DNA from: Gammaproteobacteria bacterium
GTDB taxonomy: Bacteria; Pseudomonadota; Gammaproteobacteria; Burkholderiales; Burkholderiaceae_C
Length of the DNA stretch: 33,169 nt
Reading direction: 5' to 3'
NCBI GenBank assembly: GCA_018820395.1
Contig: JAHJOG010000022.1
Coordinates: 1 to 33,169 of the forward strand
Each line of letters starts with the position of its first letter. The first letter of the stretch is position 1. The notes below the pieces were generated by a model. It had not been told where the DNA came from, did no database searches, and was given only the letters and a program-made list of their open reading frames with translations. The translations under genes and the position numbers were made by a program. Positions 1 through 9,403 of the stretch are shown here, piece by piece.

Positions 1-282
1 CAATCCGTAGGCAGCGCCGGGGTCACCCGATCGCGCGCTCAGCTCGCCGAGCAGGAGTTCGTAGAACAGCTCTGCAGTAAGTGCCGACACGGTCGGGTCG
101 ACATCGGCCGACTTGGCCGCATCGGTTTCAACCGGTGCCTGACCAGCTGCAGCCTTTGCGATCGCCGGTGGCACGGGCGATGGGGTGCTGACTGGCACGT
201 CGGTCCGCGCACACGCCGTGAGCATGAAGGCGGCCATCGATGTGGCTGCCACGAGGCGGAGTCGGCGGGGCGGTAGGATCAT
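1..282 (-). CDS. Lipoprotein, N-terminal part (runs off the window)
   Basis: The minus strand is open from an ATG at 282 to the window edge, giving the first 94 residues of a protein. It begins with a basic N-terminus (PPRRLRL), a hydrophobic stretch and a lipobox LTAC with Cys24, so it should be a lipoprotein cleaved by signal peptidase II. A Pro/Ala/Val-rich linker follows, then ELFYELLLGELSARSGD, which resembles the first helix pair of a tetratricopeptide-type repeat. A TPR lipoprotein divergent from mutM is a common arrangement in this bacterial group; that part is from family knowledge, because only the N-terminus is visible. An upstream ATG at 290 is followed at once by a stop codon, which supports the start at 282. 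Confidence 0.8.
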   Translation of the reverse strand, partial: MILPPRRLRLVAATSMAAFMLTACARTDVPVSTPSPVPPAIAKAAAGQAPVETDAAKSADVDPTVSALTAELFYELLLGELSARSGDPGAAYGL

Positions 283-352
283 CAAACCATAATAATCCAA
301 GGCTTTCGCACGCTGATTGTGCGGGGCTTCTACCCGGATCTTCCTGACCGCC

Positions 353-1168
353 ATGCCTGAATTGCCCGAAGTCGAGGTCACGCGGCTCGGCTTCGCCGAC
401 AGAATCGCCGGGGCGACCATCGAAGAAGTCCGACTGGGCAAGCCCCTGCGCTGGGCGCTCGCCGTGGACCCCGCCGTTCTCGTCGGGCGGCGCATCGTGT
501 CGGTCCGGCGGCGCGGCAAATACCTGCTTGCGGACCTGGACATCGGCGTCTTGCTGATGCACCTGGGCATGTCGGGCAGCCTGCGTTTTGCGCAAGCGCT
601 GCCTCCGGGCGGAAAGCATGATCACTTCGACATGGTCACCGATCAGGGGGTGCTCCGGCTCAACGACCCTCGCCGTTTCGGGGCGATCGTCTATGTGGAG
701 GACGAAACTTCCCCTCAGGCACTCAAACTGCTCGGCGGACTGGGAATGGAACCCCTGGGCGACGAGTTCGACATCGACATCTTTCACGCGGGACTGCGCA
801 AGCGCAGATCGCCGATCAAGCAAGTGCTGCTGTTGGGAGATGTCGTGGTGGGCGTCGGCAACATCTATGCGTCCGAAGCGCTTTTTCTGGCCGGCATCCG
901 TCCCACGGTGCTGGCATCGCGGATCAGCCGGCCACGAGCCGCACGGTTGCGTGACGCGGTCAGGGATGTGCTGAGCCGGGCGGTCGAGCGCGGCGGCAGC
1001 ACGTTGAGGGACTTTTCGAATGCCGAGGGTCAGGCGGGCTATTTCCAATTGGAAGCGGCCGTTTATGGACGCGGTGGAGAGCCGTGCAGGGTGTGCCTGA
1101 CCCCTATCCGGCAGATGCGGCAGGGGCAGCGTTCGACTTATTTCTGCCCAAAGTGTCAAAAGTACTGA
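353..1168 (+). CDS. mutM: Formamidopyrimidine-DNA glycosylase MutM (Fpg)
   Basis: Bifunctional glycosylase/AP lyase that removes 8-oxoguanine and formamidopyrimidines from DNA. The start is fixed by chemistry: the mature enzyme uses Pro2 as nucleophile, so the ATG at 353 giving MPELPEVEV is right, and the open frame extending 12 codons upstream is not coding. Other visible signatures are the [10 protein letters not shown] region, [13 protein letters not shown] in the helix-two-turn-helix domain, and a C-terminal zinc finger with CRVC, a 16-residue spacer and CPKC. The length of 271 aa is normal. It is followed 67 bp later by a dynamin-like GTPase and then mutY, so the two glycosylases of the GO system (8-oxoG repair and A:8-oxoG repair) lie in one plus-strand group. 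Confidence 0.97.
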   Translation: MPELPEVEVTRLGFADRIAGATIEEVRLGKPLRWALAVDPAVLVGRRIVSVRRRGKYLLADLDIGVLLMHLGMSGSLRFAQALPPGGKHDHFDMVTDQGVLRLNDPRRFGAIVYVEDETSPQALKLLGGLGMEPLGDEFDIDIFHAGLRKRRSPIKQVLLLGDVVVGVGNIYASEALFLAGIRPTVLASRISRPRAARLRDAVRDVLSRAVERGGSTLRDFSNAEGQAGYFQLEAAVYGRGGEPCRVCLTPIRQMRQGQRSTYFCPKCQKY

Positions 1169-1235
1169 AAGACGCCAAATCTGTCCGGCACGGCGCCTGA
1201 TTACTCGCACCGCCAAGCGCGCCGATGCTATATTT

Positions 1236-3218
1236 TTGCAAGCCAACCCCTCATTCGCCTTGACACGCTCCTTCAATCAACAATTCGACCAGCACGGTGC
1301 TTGGCGACGCAATTTTGCGCATCGCCTCAAATGGCTCGCTCGCTGGCTGAATGAAAACGACCTGCTGAACCCGGCAGTGGCCGAAAGGTTGCGCGAGCTT
1401 GAATCGCAAATGCGCACCAGCAAGGTGAAGGTGGCGTTCGTCGCGGAGTTTTCGCGCGGCAAATCCGAGCTGATCAATTCGATCTTCTTTGCCGCCTACG
1501 GACGGCGCATCATGCCTGCAGCGGCAGGGCGCACGACCATGTGCCCGACCGAGCTGTCGTACGAAGCAGGGCAACCGGTCAGTTTGCGTCTGCTGCCGAT
1601 CGAGACCCGGCTCCAGCCGCATTCGCTGACGCACTGGCGCGACGAGCTTTCGCAGTGGACCGAAATCCCGCTGGACATCGAGGACGCCGAAAACCTGTCG
1701 GCATCCATGAACAAGGTCGCCGAAGTCCGGCGCGTACCGCTGGCCGAAGCCCGTTCTCTCGGTTTTTGGAGCGACGACGCCCCGGATGACAACCCGGTGC
1801 CGGACGCAGAAGGCAACGTCGAGATTCCGCGCTGGCGCCACGCGCTTCTGAACATGCCGCACCCGCTCCTCGAGCAGGGGCTGGTGATTCTCGATACGCC
1901 GGGGCTGAATGCCATCGGCGCCGAGCCCGAGCTGACGGTGAGTCTGATTCCGCAGGCGCACGCCGTGGTCTTCATTCTTGCCGCTGACACGGGCGTCACG
2001 AGGTCGGATCTCGCCATCTGGCGTGAGCACCTGATCACCGAGGGTGACACGAGCGACACCCGCATCGTGGTGCTCAACAAGATCGACACCATGTGGGACA
2101 TCCTGAGTACACCCGCTCAGGTCGACGCGCAGATTCAGCGCCAACGAAAGGGCGCGGCGGAACTTCTCGGTGTGCCGCTGCCCCAGGTGTTGCCGGTGTC
2201 GGCACAGAAGGGGCTGCAGGCCAAGATTCGACGCGACGTGCCCTTGCTGAAAGCCAGCCGGCTCCCCGAACTCGAAGCCGTGCTGGGTGAAGGCCTGCTG
2301 GGCAAGCGAGAAAAGATGCTCCGCATCGCGGTGGATTCAGGCATCGATTCGCTGGAAGCCGAGGCGATGCGCATCATCAAGGTGCGGCAGCGCGATCTTT
2401 CGGAGCAAGCGCTCGAATTGCAGGGCCTGCGCGGCAAGAACGTATCGGTCATCCGGCACATGCGCTCGCGCATCGAACAGGAGCAGACCGAATTCGAGGG
2501 CAGCAACACGCGCATCCTCGCGCTCCGGTCGGTGCAGGGCAAGCTCCTGCGCGAGGTCTATGCCGTGCTCGGCAGCACGGCGCTCAAGTCAGACATGGCT
2601 CGCCTCGCTGCCGCGCTCAAGCGTCCAGGCATCAAGTTCAGCGTGCGCAAGGTTTACGGCGAGACGTTCGACTCGCTGCGCCACAACCTGAGCGAAGTGC
2701 AGGCGACCGCGTCCGAGATCCAGTCGATGCTCCATGCGACGTTCCGCCAGCTCAATGCCGAACATGGTTTTGCGCTTCAGGCACCGGCCGAGCCTGACCT
2801 GGCAAGCTTCGAACAGCAGTTGAGCCAGATCGAACAGAGCCATGTGCACTATCTCGGCGTCGGCAACTTGCTCAAGCTCGCGCAGCCCGATTTCTGCGAC
2901 AAGCTGGTCCGTGCGCTCGCCAGCCGGTTGCGCGTCGTGAACGAAGCGGCAATGACCGAAGTCGAGCGCTGGAGCAAGGGTGCGGGTGCGCAGCTCGACA
3001 CGCAGCTCAAGGAGCGCCGGCGCAATTTCACCAAGCGCCTGGAGGCGGTCGAGCGCATCCAGAACGCTGCTGGCGACCTCGACGGGCGGCTTGCCGAACT
3101 CGCTGCGCAGGAAAGCGGCTTATTGGAGCTGGATCGTCGCCTGCACGAGTTCATCGAACTGCTGACCAGCAACGAGTCGCCCAACGTCGCCCCGCACAAC
3201 GAACTCAGTGCCGCCTGA
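1236..3218 (+). CDS. Dynamin-like large GTPase
   Basis: A 660-residue protein with an N-terminal dynamin-type GTPase domain. Visible motifs are the P-loop AEFSRGKSELINSI, a G2 threonine in GRTTMCPTEL, G3 in VILDTPGLNA and G4 in VVLNKID. In the P-loop the first Gly of the usual GxxxxGK[S/T] pattern is Ala. The C-terminal half is helical and charged (repeated Glu/Gln/Arg-rich stretches), as expected for a stalk/coiled-coil domain. No membrane segment was seen. Bacterial dynamin-like proteins act in membrane remodelling or nucleoid-linked functions; the role here is unknown. No in-frame ATG is available at the N-terminus. TTG at 1236 gives the longest form, and TTG at 1260 (MTRSFNQQF) is an alternative eight codons shorter. 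The 3' end overlaps mutY by 11 bp. Confidence 0.85.
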   Translation: MQANPSFALTRSFNQQFDQHGAWRRNFAHRLKWLARWLNENDLLNPAVAERLRELESQMRTSKVKVAFVAEFSRGKSELINSIFFAAYGRRIMPAAAGRTTMCPTELSYEAGQPVSLRLLPIETRLQPHSLTHWRDELSQWTEIPLDIEDAENLSASMNKVAEVRRVPLAEARSLGFWSDDAPDDNPVPDAEGNVEIPRWRHALLNMPHPLLEQGLVILDTPGLNAIGAEPELTVSLIPQAHAVVFILAADTGVTRSDLAIWREHLITEGDTSDTRIVVLNKIDTMWDILSTPAQVDAQIQRQRKGAAELLGVPLPQVLPVSAQKGLQAKIRRDVPLLKASRLPELEAVLGEGLLGKREKMLRIAVDSGIDSLEAEAMRIIKVRQRDLSEQALELQGLRGKNVSVIRHMRSRIEQEQTEFEGSNTRILALRSVQGKLLREVYAVLGSTALKSDMARLAAALKRPGIKFSVRKVYGETFDSLRHNLSEVQATASEIQSMLHATFRQLNAEHGFALQAPAEPDLASFEQQLSQIEQSHVHYLGVGNLLKLAQPDFCDKLVRALASRLRVVNEAAMTEVERWSKGAGAQLDTQLKERRRNFTKRLEAVERIQNAAGDLDGRLAELAAQESGLLELDRRLHEFIELLTSNESPNVAPHNELSAA

Positions 3219-4284
3219 AGATCCGCTGGTTGCCGCGCGGCAGATTGCGGGTTCGTTTGCCGCACGCATCGTAGGCTGGCAAGGCACCCACGGGCGCAGC
3301 GAATTGCCTTGGCTGGGCAGTCGCGATCCTTATCGCGTCTGGCTGTCGGAGGTGATGCTTCAGCAGACGCAGGTGTCTACCGTGCTCGGGTATTTCCAGC
3401 GCTTCCTGGATCGGTTCCCCAATGTTGCAGCGCTGGCCGAAGCGTCCGAGGACGAAGTGTTCGGGCTCTGGAGCGGTCTCGGTTATTACAGCCGCGCCCG
3501 GAACATGCATCGATGCGCGCAGGAGGTGGTCGTGCGATTCAACGGCGCGTTCCCGAGCACAGCGGCCGAGCTCAAGACCCTGCCAGGGATCGGCCAATCG
3601 ACGGCTGCGGCGATCTCGGCGTTTTGCCATGGCGAGCGCGTCGCCATCCTGGACGGCAATGTGAAACGGGTCTTGACGCGCGTGCTGGCTTTCGCCGGGG
3701 ATCTTTCGTCGGCTGCACAGGAGCGCGCGTTGTGGGCCGCAGCCACCGAACTGCTCCCGTCCGAGGAGGGTCCGGACCGCGCGGTCGCGGCCTACACGCA
3801 AGGCGTGATGGATCTGGGCGCGACGGTCTGCACGCCGCGCAAGCCAGCCTGCCTCATGTGCCCGGTCGCAGACTTGTGCGCTGCGCGCGCAGAGGGGGCG
3901 CCCGAAAGCTATCCGGTCAAGTCGCGCAAGATTCGGCGCAGCTCCGTTGCGGTCTGGGCGCTTGTCGCACGGGATTCGCAGCGCCGCGTCTGGCTCGAGA
4001 AGCGAGCAGCGAAAGGGATCTGGGCCGGACTCCACTGCCTTCCGCTCTACGAGAGCCGGGATGCGCTGCTCGAAGGCCTCGCGCCGAAAGATCGCCTCGC
4101 CGTGCGGGACGGCAAGAGCTTCTTGCACGTACTCACGCACAAGGACCTGCATATGCATCCCATGTCCGTCGACTGCACGACGCCCGGGCCGGTCGCAACG
4201 CCTGGGCGCTGGTTCGACGAGCGCGAGTGGTTGGCGCTTGGCCTGCCGGCTCCCATTCGGAAGCTGCTGCTCGAGAGCGCCTAG
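3208..4284 (+). CDS. mutY: Adenine DNA glycosylase MutY
   Basis: Removes adenine mispaired with 8-oxoguanine. The 358-residue protein shows [13 protein letters not shown] with the catalytic Glu, the helix-hairpin-helix [22 protein letters not shown] with the catalytic Asp, and the [4Fe-4S] cluster pattern C-X6-C-X2-C-X5-C in [19 protein letters not shown]-terminal MutT-like 8-oxoG recognition domain follows ([19 protein letters not shown] region). The GTG start at 3208 ([15 protein letters not shown]) lies inside the last codons of the preceding GTPase gene, which implies translational coupling. The stop codon TAG lies in a CTAG tetranucleotide that also carries the stop of rapZ on the other strand. 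Confidence 0.95.
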   Translation: MPPEDPLVAARQIAGSFAARIVGWQGTHGRSELPWLGSRDPYRVWLSEVMLQQTQVSTVLGYFQRFLDRFPNVAALAEASEDEVFGLWSGLGYYSRARNMHRCAQEVVVRFNGAFPSTAAELKTLPGIGQSTAAAISAFCHGERVAILDGNVKRVLTRVLAFAGDLSSAAQERALWAAATELLPSEEGPDRAVAAYTQGVMDLGATVCTPRKPACLMCPVADLCAARAEGAPESYPVKSRKIRRSSVAVWALVARDSQRRVWLEKRAAKGIWAGLHCLPLYESRDALLEGLAPKDRLAVRDGKSFLHVLTHKDLHMHPMSVDCTTPGPVATPGRWFDEREWLALGLPAPIRKLLLESA

Positions 4285-5156
4285 ATCGCGTCGAGTTCGC
4301 GGTGCCGCTTGAGCGCGGCCCAGCGCATGCCGAAGCCTCGCGCCAGTTGCTCAACCAGAAAGACCGAACGGTGCTGGCCGCCGGTGCAGCCGATCGCAAC
4401 CGTGACGTAGCTGCGGTGATCGCGCGCCAATGCGTCCAGCCACCTGCCGAGAAAATGCTCGATGTCGCCGTACATCCGGGCGACATCGTCGTGTTCACGC
4501 AGCCAGTCGATGACGGGCTGATCGCGGCCGGTCAGCGGTCGAAGCGCGGGCACGTAGTGCGGATTGGGGAGCATGCGCACGTCGAACACGTAATCGGCAT
4601 CCAGCGGCACGCCGCGTTTGAAAGCGAAGGATTCGAAGACCAGCGTCAATGCGCTTTCCGGCGCCGAGATCAGAGCCTTGATGTAGCTCTGCAACTGAGC
4701 AGGACGGATGATGCTGGTGTCGATCACGTCGGCGCCGTCTCGCAGGTCGGCCAGCAGTTCGCGCTCGAGGTCGATGGCCTGAATCAGCACGCGCTCCTGT
4801 TCTGGTGTGTCGGTGCGGCCTTCCTGTCGCGACAAAGGGTGGCGTCGACGGGATTCCGAATAGCGGCGCACGAGGGCGTCGGTGGTCGAGTCGAGAAACA
4901 GCGAGCGCAGCAGGACGCCATCGCGCCGAAGGGCGTCGAGCTGATCCGGGACCAGCGGAAGCGAGACGCCGCTGCGCACATCCATCGCGATCGCGACCTT
5001 CGGAGCCGATTGCTCCCGTTGAAGCGCGATGAATGGCGCGAGCAGTTCCGGCGGCAGGTTGTCGACGCAGTAATAGCCGGCGTCCTCCAGCGCATGGAGT
5101 GCAACGGACTTGCCGGACCCGGACATGCCGGTGATGAGCACCAGTTCGAGGTTCAT
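4281..5156 (-). CDS. rapZ: RNase adapter / nucleotide-binding protein RapZ
   Basis: RapZ-family P-loop protein of 291 residues. In E. coli the homologue guides RNase E to the small RNA GlmZ and so tunes glucosamine-6-phosphate synthesis; that role is established for enterobacteria and only assumed here. The N-terminus has the Walker A GMSGSGKS at residues 10-17, followed by the family signature [14 protein letters not shown]. The C-terminal part has the [10 protein letters not shown] motif of the sensory domain. The start ATG overlaps the recN stop as ATGA, so the gene is translated from the recN message. It is not in the rpoN-hpf-ptsN context known from enterobacteria. It converges tail to tail with mutY. 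Confidence 0.93.
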   Translation of the reverse strand: MNLELVLITGMSGSGKSVALHALEDAGYYCVDNLPPELLAPFIALQREQSAPKVAIAMDVRSGVSLPLVPDQLDALRRDGVLLRSLFLDSTTDALVRRYSESRRRHPLSRQEGRTDTPEQERVLIQAIDLERELLADLRDGADVIDTSIIRPAQLQSYIKALISAPESALTLVFESFAFKRGVPLDADYVFDVRMLPNPHYVPALRPLTGRDQPVIDWLREHDDVARMYGDIEHFLGRWLDALARDHRSYVTVAIGCTGGQHRSVFLVEQLARGFGMRWAALKRHRELDAI

Positions 5157-6835
5157 GTCGAAGTCTCCGACGCTTTCTTGCCGAGCATTTCACGCGCATG
5201 CGCGAGCGAAGTGCGCGAAACGCGCTCACCGCCCAGCATTCGTGCAATCTCTCGGGTCCTGCCCACGTCGTCGAGCGCGGTGACTTCGCTCTCCGTCGTC
5301 GCGCCGGCTGGCCCATCGACGCCGCCTTGGTGCTTGGCGACCACCAGATGATGGTCCGCGCAAGCAGCCACCTGCGGCAGGTGGGTGACGGCCAGCACCT
5401 GCCGGTCGAGACCCAATTGCTTCATGAGCCGGCCGACCGTTTCGGCCACGGCACCACCGACTCCGGCATCCACTTCGTCGAAGACCAGCGTCTGCGCCGT
5501 GCCGAGTTCACTCGTCGTGACTGCAATGGCCAGCGCGATGCGCGAAAGCTCGCCGCCCGACGCGACCTTGCCAATGGGCCGTGGCGTGCTGCCCGCATGG
5601 CCGCTCACGAGGAAGGCAATGTCTTCGAGGCCGGCCCGGCTCGCTTCCGGCAGCGCGTCGACGGCCACCTCGAAGCGCCCACCCTGCATGCCGAGGCCCT
5701 GCATGGCCTGTGTGACGGCTTGCGAAAGACGCGGCGCCGCCTGCTTGCGAGCCTTGCCGACGGCCTTGGCCTCTTTCAGGTAAGCATCCTTCGATGCACG
5801 CTCTGTCTGCTCTAGCGCAGCCAGATCGGCCTGGGCATCCAGCGATATCAGTTCGTCCTGCCAGCTGGCGAGCATAGACGGCAACTCAGCCGGCGGGCGC
5901 CGGTAGCGGCGCGCCAACGACATCCACAGCCCCATGCGTTCGTCGAGCTCGGCCAGACGCTGTGGGTCGGTGTCGCCTTGGCGGAGATAGCCATGCAGCG
6001 TGTGCGCCGCATCCGAAGCCTGCGCGATGCTCGAATTGAGAACCTCGCACAGGGCCGCGAATTCGGGTTCGATCTGCTCCAGGTCTTGGAGGAGGGTCAC
6101 GGCGCGGGTCAGAGACGCGATCGCGCCGCCTTCGTCTTCTTCGAGCGCGGAAGACGCAGCCTGGGCCGCATCCAACAGACCCTGGGCATTCGAGGCCCGG
6201 GCGTGCGCGGTCGACAGCTCCTCCCATTCGTCCGCCCCGGGGGCCAGTTTCGTAAGCTCTCCGATCTGCCATTGCAGTCGCTCGCGCTCGCGCTGCAGAG
6301 TCTCCTGCGCGGAGCGCGCCTTTTCAAGAGCGCCGATGGCTTGCCGCCAGGTCTGCCAGGCATTCACGAGCAGGCCTGTGTCCACTCCGGCGTACGCGTC
6401 GAGCAGGCCTCGCACGGCTTCGGGCCGGGTCAGGCTTTGCCAGGCATGTTGTCCATGAATGTCGAGCAGGCGATCGCCGAGTTCGCGCAACTGAGACGCG
6501 GTGGCCGGGCTGCCGTTGATCCACCCCCGGCTCCGGCCTTGCAGGTCGACCGTGCGACGCAAGAGCAGGGAGTCGCCAGCCTCGAAGCCGCCTTCGTCGA
6601 GCCATCGTGTCAGGTCGGGGGCGGCATCGAACTCCGCACTCACGTCAAGCCGCTCGGCGCCTTCTCGGACGGCGCCCACATCGGCGCGGCTGCCTAGCGC
6701 GAGTTGCAGCGCGCCGATGAGGATGGATTTTCCTGCCCCCGTTTCGCCTGTGAGCACGGTGAAGCCCGTCGACAGATCCAGATCGAGAGCTCGCACGATC
6801 ACGAAATCGCGCAAGACGATGCGCCGCAGCGCCAT
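5153..6835 (-). CDS. recN: DNA repair protein RecN
   Basis: SMC-like ATPase involved in repair of double-strand breaks. The 560-residue protein starts [14 protein letters not shown] and has the Walker A GETGAGKS at residues 30-37. A long central coiled-coil region rich in Ala, Glu and Arg follows, then the ABC signature [12 protein letters not shown] and the Walker B region [12 protein letters not shown] near the C-terminus. The open frame extends 26 codons upstream, but the ATG at 6835 matches the conserved family start and has a purine-rich GAGGAAGAGG stretch in front. The gene lies 96 bp downstream of nadK and overlaps rapZ by 4 bp (ATGA). I saw no convincing LexA-type palindrome in the 96-bp gap. 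Confidence 0.95.
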   Translation of the reverse strand: MALRRIVLRDFVIVRALDLDLSTGFTVLTGETGAGKSILIGALQLALGSRADVGAVREGAERLDVSAEFDAAPDLTRWLDEGGFEAGDSLLLRRTVDLQGRSRGWINGSPATASQLRELGDRLLDIHGQHAWQSLTRPEAVRGLLDAYAGVDTGLLVNAWQTWRQAIGALEKARSAQETLQRERERLQWQIGELTKLAPGADEWEELSTAHARASNAQGLLDAAQAASSALEEDEGGAIASLTRAVTLLQDLEQIEPEFAALCEVLNSSIAQASDAAHTLHGYLRQGDTDPQRLAELDERMGLWMSLARRYRRPPAELPSMLASWQDELISLDAQADLAALEQTERASKDAYLKEAKAVGKARKQAAPRLSQAVTQAMQGLGMQGGRFEVAVDALPEASRAGLEDIAFLVSGHAGSTPRPIGKVASGGELSRIALAIAVTTSELGTAQTLVFDEVDAGVGGAVAETVGRLMKQLGLDRQVLAVTHLPQVAACADHHLVVAKHQGGVDGPAGATTESEVTALDDVGRTREIARMLGGERVSRTSLAHAREMLGKKASETST

Positions 6836-6931
6836 GTCAGCCTCTTCCTCGCGCAGCGCGCGACCCGGTTGAACACATTGCGGCCGGGGACTCTGCGCCC
6901 GACCCCATCGCACAGCACAAGCAATGCATGT

Positions 6932-7828
6932 CTAGGAACCGCCTTCGTTCCAGTGCAGCTTCTTGCGCAAGGTGTCGAAATAGCTCCAGCCTCGCGGGTG
7001 GAGAAAGCGCACACGATGCTCGGAGCGTCGAACGACCACCCGATCGCCGATGACCAGCGAGGCGAGCGACTGCATGTCGAAATTCGCGCTGGCATCGCGG
7101 CCGCCCACCAACTCGATCGAGACCTCGTCGGCATCGGGCAGCAGGATGGGGCGGTTGGACAGCGTGTGCGGTGCAATGGGCACCATCACCCAGCCCGGCA
7201 CGGCCGGGTGCAGCAACGGGCCGCCGGCCGACAAGGCGTAGGCCGTCGAGCCGGTCGGTGAGGCGATGATCATGCCGTCGGCGCGTTGGTTGGCCACGAA
7301 ATGCCGCCCCACGGTGACTCGCAACTCCACCATGCCGGAAGTCGCACCACGATTGACCACCACATCGTTCATGGCCAAGGCTTCGAACACCGACTCGCCG
7401 TCGCGCACCACGTGGGCATGCATCAGGCTGCGGTAGTCTTCCTCATAGTCGCCGGCCAGCATCGGAATCAGGGCCGATCGAAAGTCGTCCAGCGAGATGT
7501 CGGTGATGAAGCCGAGGCGGCCCCGGTTGATGCCGATCAGCGGGATGCCGTGGCAAGCAAGCTGGCGTCCAATGCCGAGCATCGTGCCGTCGCCTCCGAC
7601 CACCAGCCCCAGGTCGCAATGCGATCCGAGTTCCTTGACCGACAACGCGGGATAGCGGCTGAGGCCGGCTTCTTGCGCCTGCGTCTTTTCAACGAACACT
7701 TCACAGCCGGCAGCCTCGAGAAATTCGGCGATGCCCTCCATGACCTCGTCGAGCGCGCCGGATTGCGCGCCCACGCCGGTGGCCTGGTACTTGCCGATCA
7801 GCGCGACGTGCCGGAAGCTGGATGTCAT
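6932..7828 (-). CDS. nadK: NAD kinase NadK
   Basis: Phosphorylates NAD to NADP with ATP (or polyphosphate in some bacteria). The 298-residue protein has the hallmark GGDGT at residues 78-82 with the following MLGIGR, the [11 protein letters not shown] segment, and the second conserved region [19 protein letters not shown]. Length and motif order are typical. It is the first gene of a minus-strand series nadK-recN-rapZ. Its ATG is only 28 bp from the ATG of divergent hrcA, so the two promoters must overlap. A TGTAAT box on the minus strand ends about 6 nt before the nadK ATG, which would make its leader very short. Confidence 0.95.
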   Translation of the reverse strand: MTSSFRHVALIGKYQATGVGAQSGALDEVMEGIAEFLEAAGCEVFVEKTQAQEAGLSRYPALSVKELGSHCDLGLVVGGDGTMLGIGRQLACHGIPLIGINRGRLGFITDISLDDFRSALIPMLAGDYEEDYRSLMHAHVVRDGESVFEALAMNDVVVNRGATSGMVELRVTVGRHFVANQRADGMIIASPTGSTAYALSAGGPLLHPAVPGWVMVPIAPHTLSNRPILLPDADEVSIELVGGRDASANFDMQSLASLVIGDRVVVRRSEHRVRFLHPRGWSYFDTLRKKLHWNEGGS

Positions 7829-7850
7829 CTACAAATTACAACATTAAAAT
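7822..7850 (+). promoter_or_regulatory. Putative hrcA promoter in the nadK/hrcA divergent gap
   Basis: The gap between the two start codons is only 28 bp and AT-rich. On the plus strand, ATGTCA at 7822-7827 (4 of 6 matches to the -35 consensus) and TAAAAT at 7845-7850 (-10) are separated by 17 bp. Transcription would then begin at or next to the hrcA ATG at 7857, giving a leaderless or nearly leaderless message. The -35 box covers the nadK start codon. No CIRCE inverted repeat was seen here. Confidence 0.4.
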
Positions 7851-7856
7851 CGGGCC

Positions 7857-8861
7857 ATGCTGGACGACCGCGCCAAGTTGCTGCTCAAGACTCTGGTCGA
7901 GCGCTACATCGCCGAGGGACAGCCGGTGGGCTCCCGCACGCTTTCTCGGGCGTCGGGGCTGGAACTCTCCCCAGCAACCATCCGCAACGTGATGTCCGAC
8001 CTCGAGGAGCTGGGTTTGATCGCCAGCCCGCACACCTCGGCAGGTCGCATTCCGACCGCGCGCGGCTACCGGCTCTTCGTGGACACCATGCTCACCACGC
8101 AGCGCGAACAGTTCACTCACCCGAGCTTGGCGGCGGACCAGCCACAACGGGTCATTGCCAACGCGGCCAATCTGCTGTCGAGCCTTTCGCAATTCGTGGG
8201 CGTGGTGATGGCACCTCGCCGGACCTCGGTGTTCCGGCAGATCGAATTTCTGCGTCTTTCTGACCGACGTCTGCTGGTGATCATCGTGTCGCCCGACGGC
8301 GATGTGCAGAACCGCGTGATCTTTCCAGAAACGGACTATTCGCAGTCGCAGTTGGTCGAGGCCTCCAACTACATCAACAGCCATTTCGCCGGACTGTCGA
8401 TCGAGCAGGTGCGCGACCGCCTCAAGTCCGAGATGGATCAGTTGAGAGGGGAAATCGCGAGCCTCATGCAAGCCGCAGTCGAGGTGAGTTCGGAAATCAT
8501 GACCGAGGGACAGGACGACGTGGTCATTTCCGGCGAGCGCAATCTCCTCGCCGTCACCGACTTCTCCAGCGACATGGGCCAACTGCGGCGTGCGTTCGAG
8601 CTTTTCGAGCAGAAGGCGCAGCTCATGCGGCTGCTCGACGTATCCAGCAAGGGTGCAGGGGTGCGGATCTTCATCGGTGGCGAGAGCCAGGTCGTGCCAT
8701 TCGAGGACCTGTCCATCGTGAGCGCCAATTACGAGGTCGATGGGCAAGTGGTCGGCACGCTGGGCGTGATTGGGCCGACGCGCATGCCCTACGACCGAAT
8801 GATTCAGATCGTCGACATCACCTCGCGCCTGGTCACCAACGCCCTCAGCCACCGCAAATAG
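7857..8861 (+). CDS. hrcA: Heat-inducible transcription repressor HrcA
   Basis: Repressor of class I heat-shock genes (groESL, dnaK operons) that binds the CIRCE element and depends on GroEL for activity. The 334-residue protein starts [18 protein letters not shown], with the winged-helix segment [32 protein letters not shown] split by the family into helix-turn-helix and wing; the GAF-like dimerisation domain follows. The end [20 protein letters not shown] is the usual conserved HrcA C-terminal motif. No dnaK-grpE genes are adjacent; the neighbours are divergent nadK and, downstream, a tRNA pair. The ATG at 7857 sits directly after an AT-rich promoter-like gap and has no clear Shine-Dalgarno sequence. 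Confidence 0.95.
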   Translation: MLDDRAKLLLKTLVERYIAEGQPVGSRTLSRASGLELSPATIRNVMSDLEELGLIASPHTSAGRIPTARGYRLFVDTMLTTQREQFTHPSLAADQPQRVIANAANLLSSLSQFVGVVMAPRRTSVFRQIEFLRLSDRRLLVIIVSPDGDVQNRVIFPETDYSQSQLVEASNYINSHFAGLSIEQVRDRLKSEMDQLRGEIASLMQAAVEVSSEIMTEGQDDVVISGERNLLAVTDFSSDMGQLRRAFELFEQKAQLMRLLDVSSKGAGVRIFIGGESQVVPFEDLSIVSANYEVDGQVVGTLGVIGPTRMPYDRMIQIVDITSRLVTNALSHRK

Positions 8862-8868
8862 GCACGGC

Positions 8869-8874
8869 TAGAAT
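8869..8874 (+). promoter_or_regulatory. -10 box for tRNA-Ile
   Basis: TAGAAT lies 11 nt before the first base of the tRNA, close after the hrcA stop codon. No good -35 match was found at 16-18 bp spacing. Confidence 0.4.
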
Positions 8875-8885
8875 CGCGCTCGCAT

Positions 8886-8962
<77 letters not shown>

Positions 8963-9003
8963 GCATGCGAGGGCTGGCGCCGAAGTGGCACCGCTTCGAA
9001 TGC

Positions 9004-9009
9004 TATACT
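9004..9009 (+). promoter_or_regulatory. Extended -10 box for tRNA-Arg
   Basis: TATACT preceded by TG with one base between (TGCTATACT) is an extended -10 element, 10 nt before the tRNA-Arg 5' end. No clear -35 hexamer is present, which is common for extended -10 promoters. Confidence 0.5.
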
Positions 9010-9019
9010 CGCAAGCTGT

Positions 9020-9096
9020 GCGGCTGTAGCTCAGTTGGATAGAGTACTTGGCTACGAACCAAGGGGTCGTGGGTTCAATTCCTGCCAGCCGCACCA
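9020..9096 (+). tRNA. tRNA-Arg (ACG)
   Basis: A 77-nt cloverleaf with acceptor GCGGCTG pairing with CAGCCGC, anticodon stem CTTGG/CCAAG and loop CTACGAA (anticodon ACG, to be deaminated to ICG), and a T arm built around GGTTCAATTCC. CCA is encoded. It reads CGU, CGC and CGA codons. A strong terminator follows within 10 nt. Confidence 0.95.
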
Positions 9097-9102
9097 TTTT
9101 TC

Positions 9103-9141
9103 AAGGGTCAGTCCGATACACGGGCTGACCCTTTTCTCTTT
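9103..9141 (+). terminator. Intrinsic terminator after tRNA-Arg
   Basis: AAGGGTCAGTCCG and CGGGCTGACCCTT form a 13-bp stem (one T-G pair) with the 5-nt loop ATACA, followed by TTCTCTTT. It should end the tRNA transcript before the DUF3606 gene. Confidence 0.85.
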
Positions 9142-9205
9142 GCGGCTCGGCTTGCCATGTCCGATCTCCCCGCCTATAAAACCCAGTCCGACTTCAGGAG
9201 ATGAA

Positions 9206-9388
9206 ATGACCGACGATCTGAGTGACTTCAGGCCGCTCGATCCGGGTCGCATCAACGCGGACGACCCGGTCGAGGTGCGCTACTGGTGCCTGCAGCTGCG
9301 GTGCACCGAAGAAGAATTGCGCGATGCCTTGCTCAAGGTGGGCGAGCATGTGACGGCCGTGCGCGATCGGTTGTCCGCGCGCGAATGA
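9206..9388 (+). CDS. DUF3606 domain miniprotein
   Basis: A 60-residue acidic protein beginning MTDDLSDFRPLDPGRIN. The order of a DPGRINADD segment, VRYWCLQLRCTEEELRDAL and VGEHVTAVRDRL matches the DUF3606 family of small bacterial proteins (consensus R-I-N, EVRYW, EEL, VG..V..VR). Function is unknown in the family. The ATG at 9206 is preceded by AGGAG with good spacing; the ATG at 9201 is followed immediately by a stop. It lies 64 bp after the tRNA terminator and 15 bp before greB, so it may share a transcript with greB. Confidence 0.75.
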   Translation: MTDDLSDFRPLDPGRINADDPVEVRYWCLQLRCTEEELRDALLKVGEHVTAVRDRLSARE

Positions 9389-9403
9389 CGTCACGACTTC
9401 ACG

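Noticed and set aside
317..352. Longer mutM start
   Set aside because: MutM needs Pro2 as catalytic residue, so the ATG at 353 is the functional start.
3309..5351. A 680-codon open frame on the plus strand
   Set aside because: It runs across mutY in another frame and antisense to rapZ; no conserved motif and Arg/Ala-rich composition.
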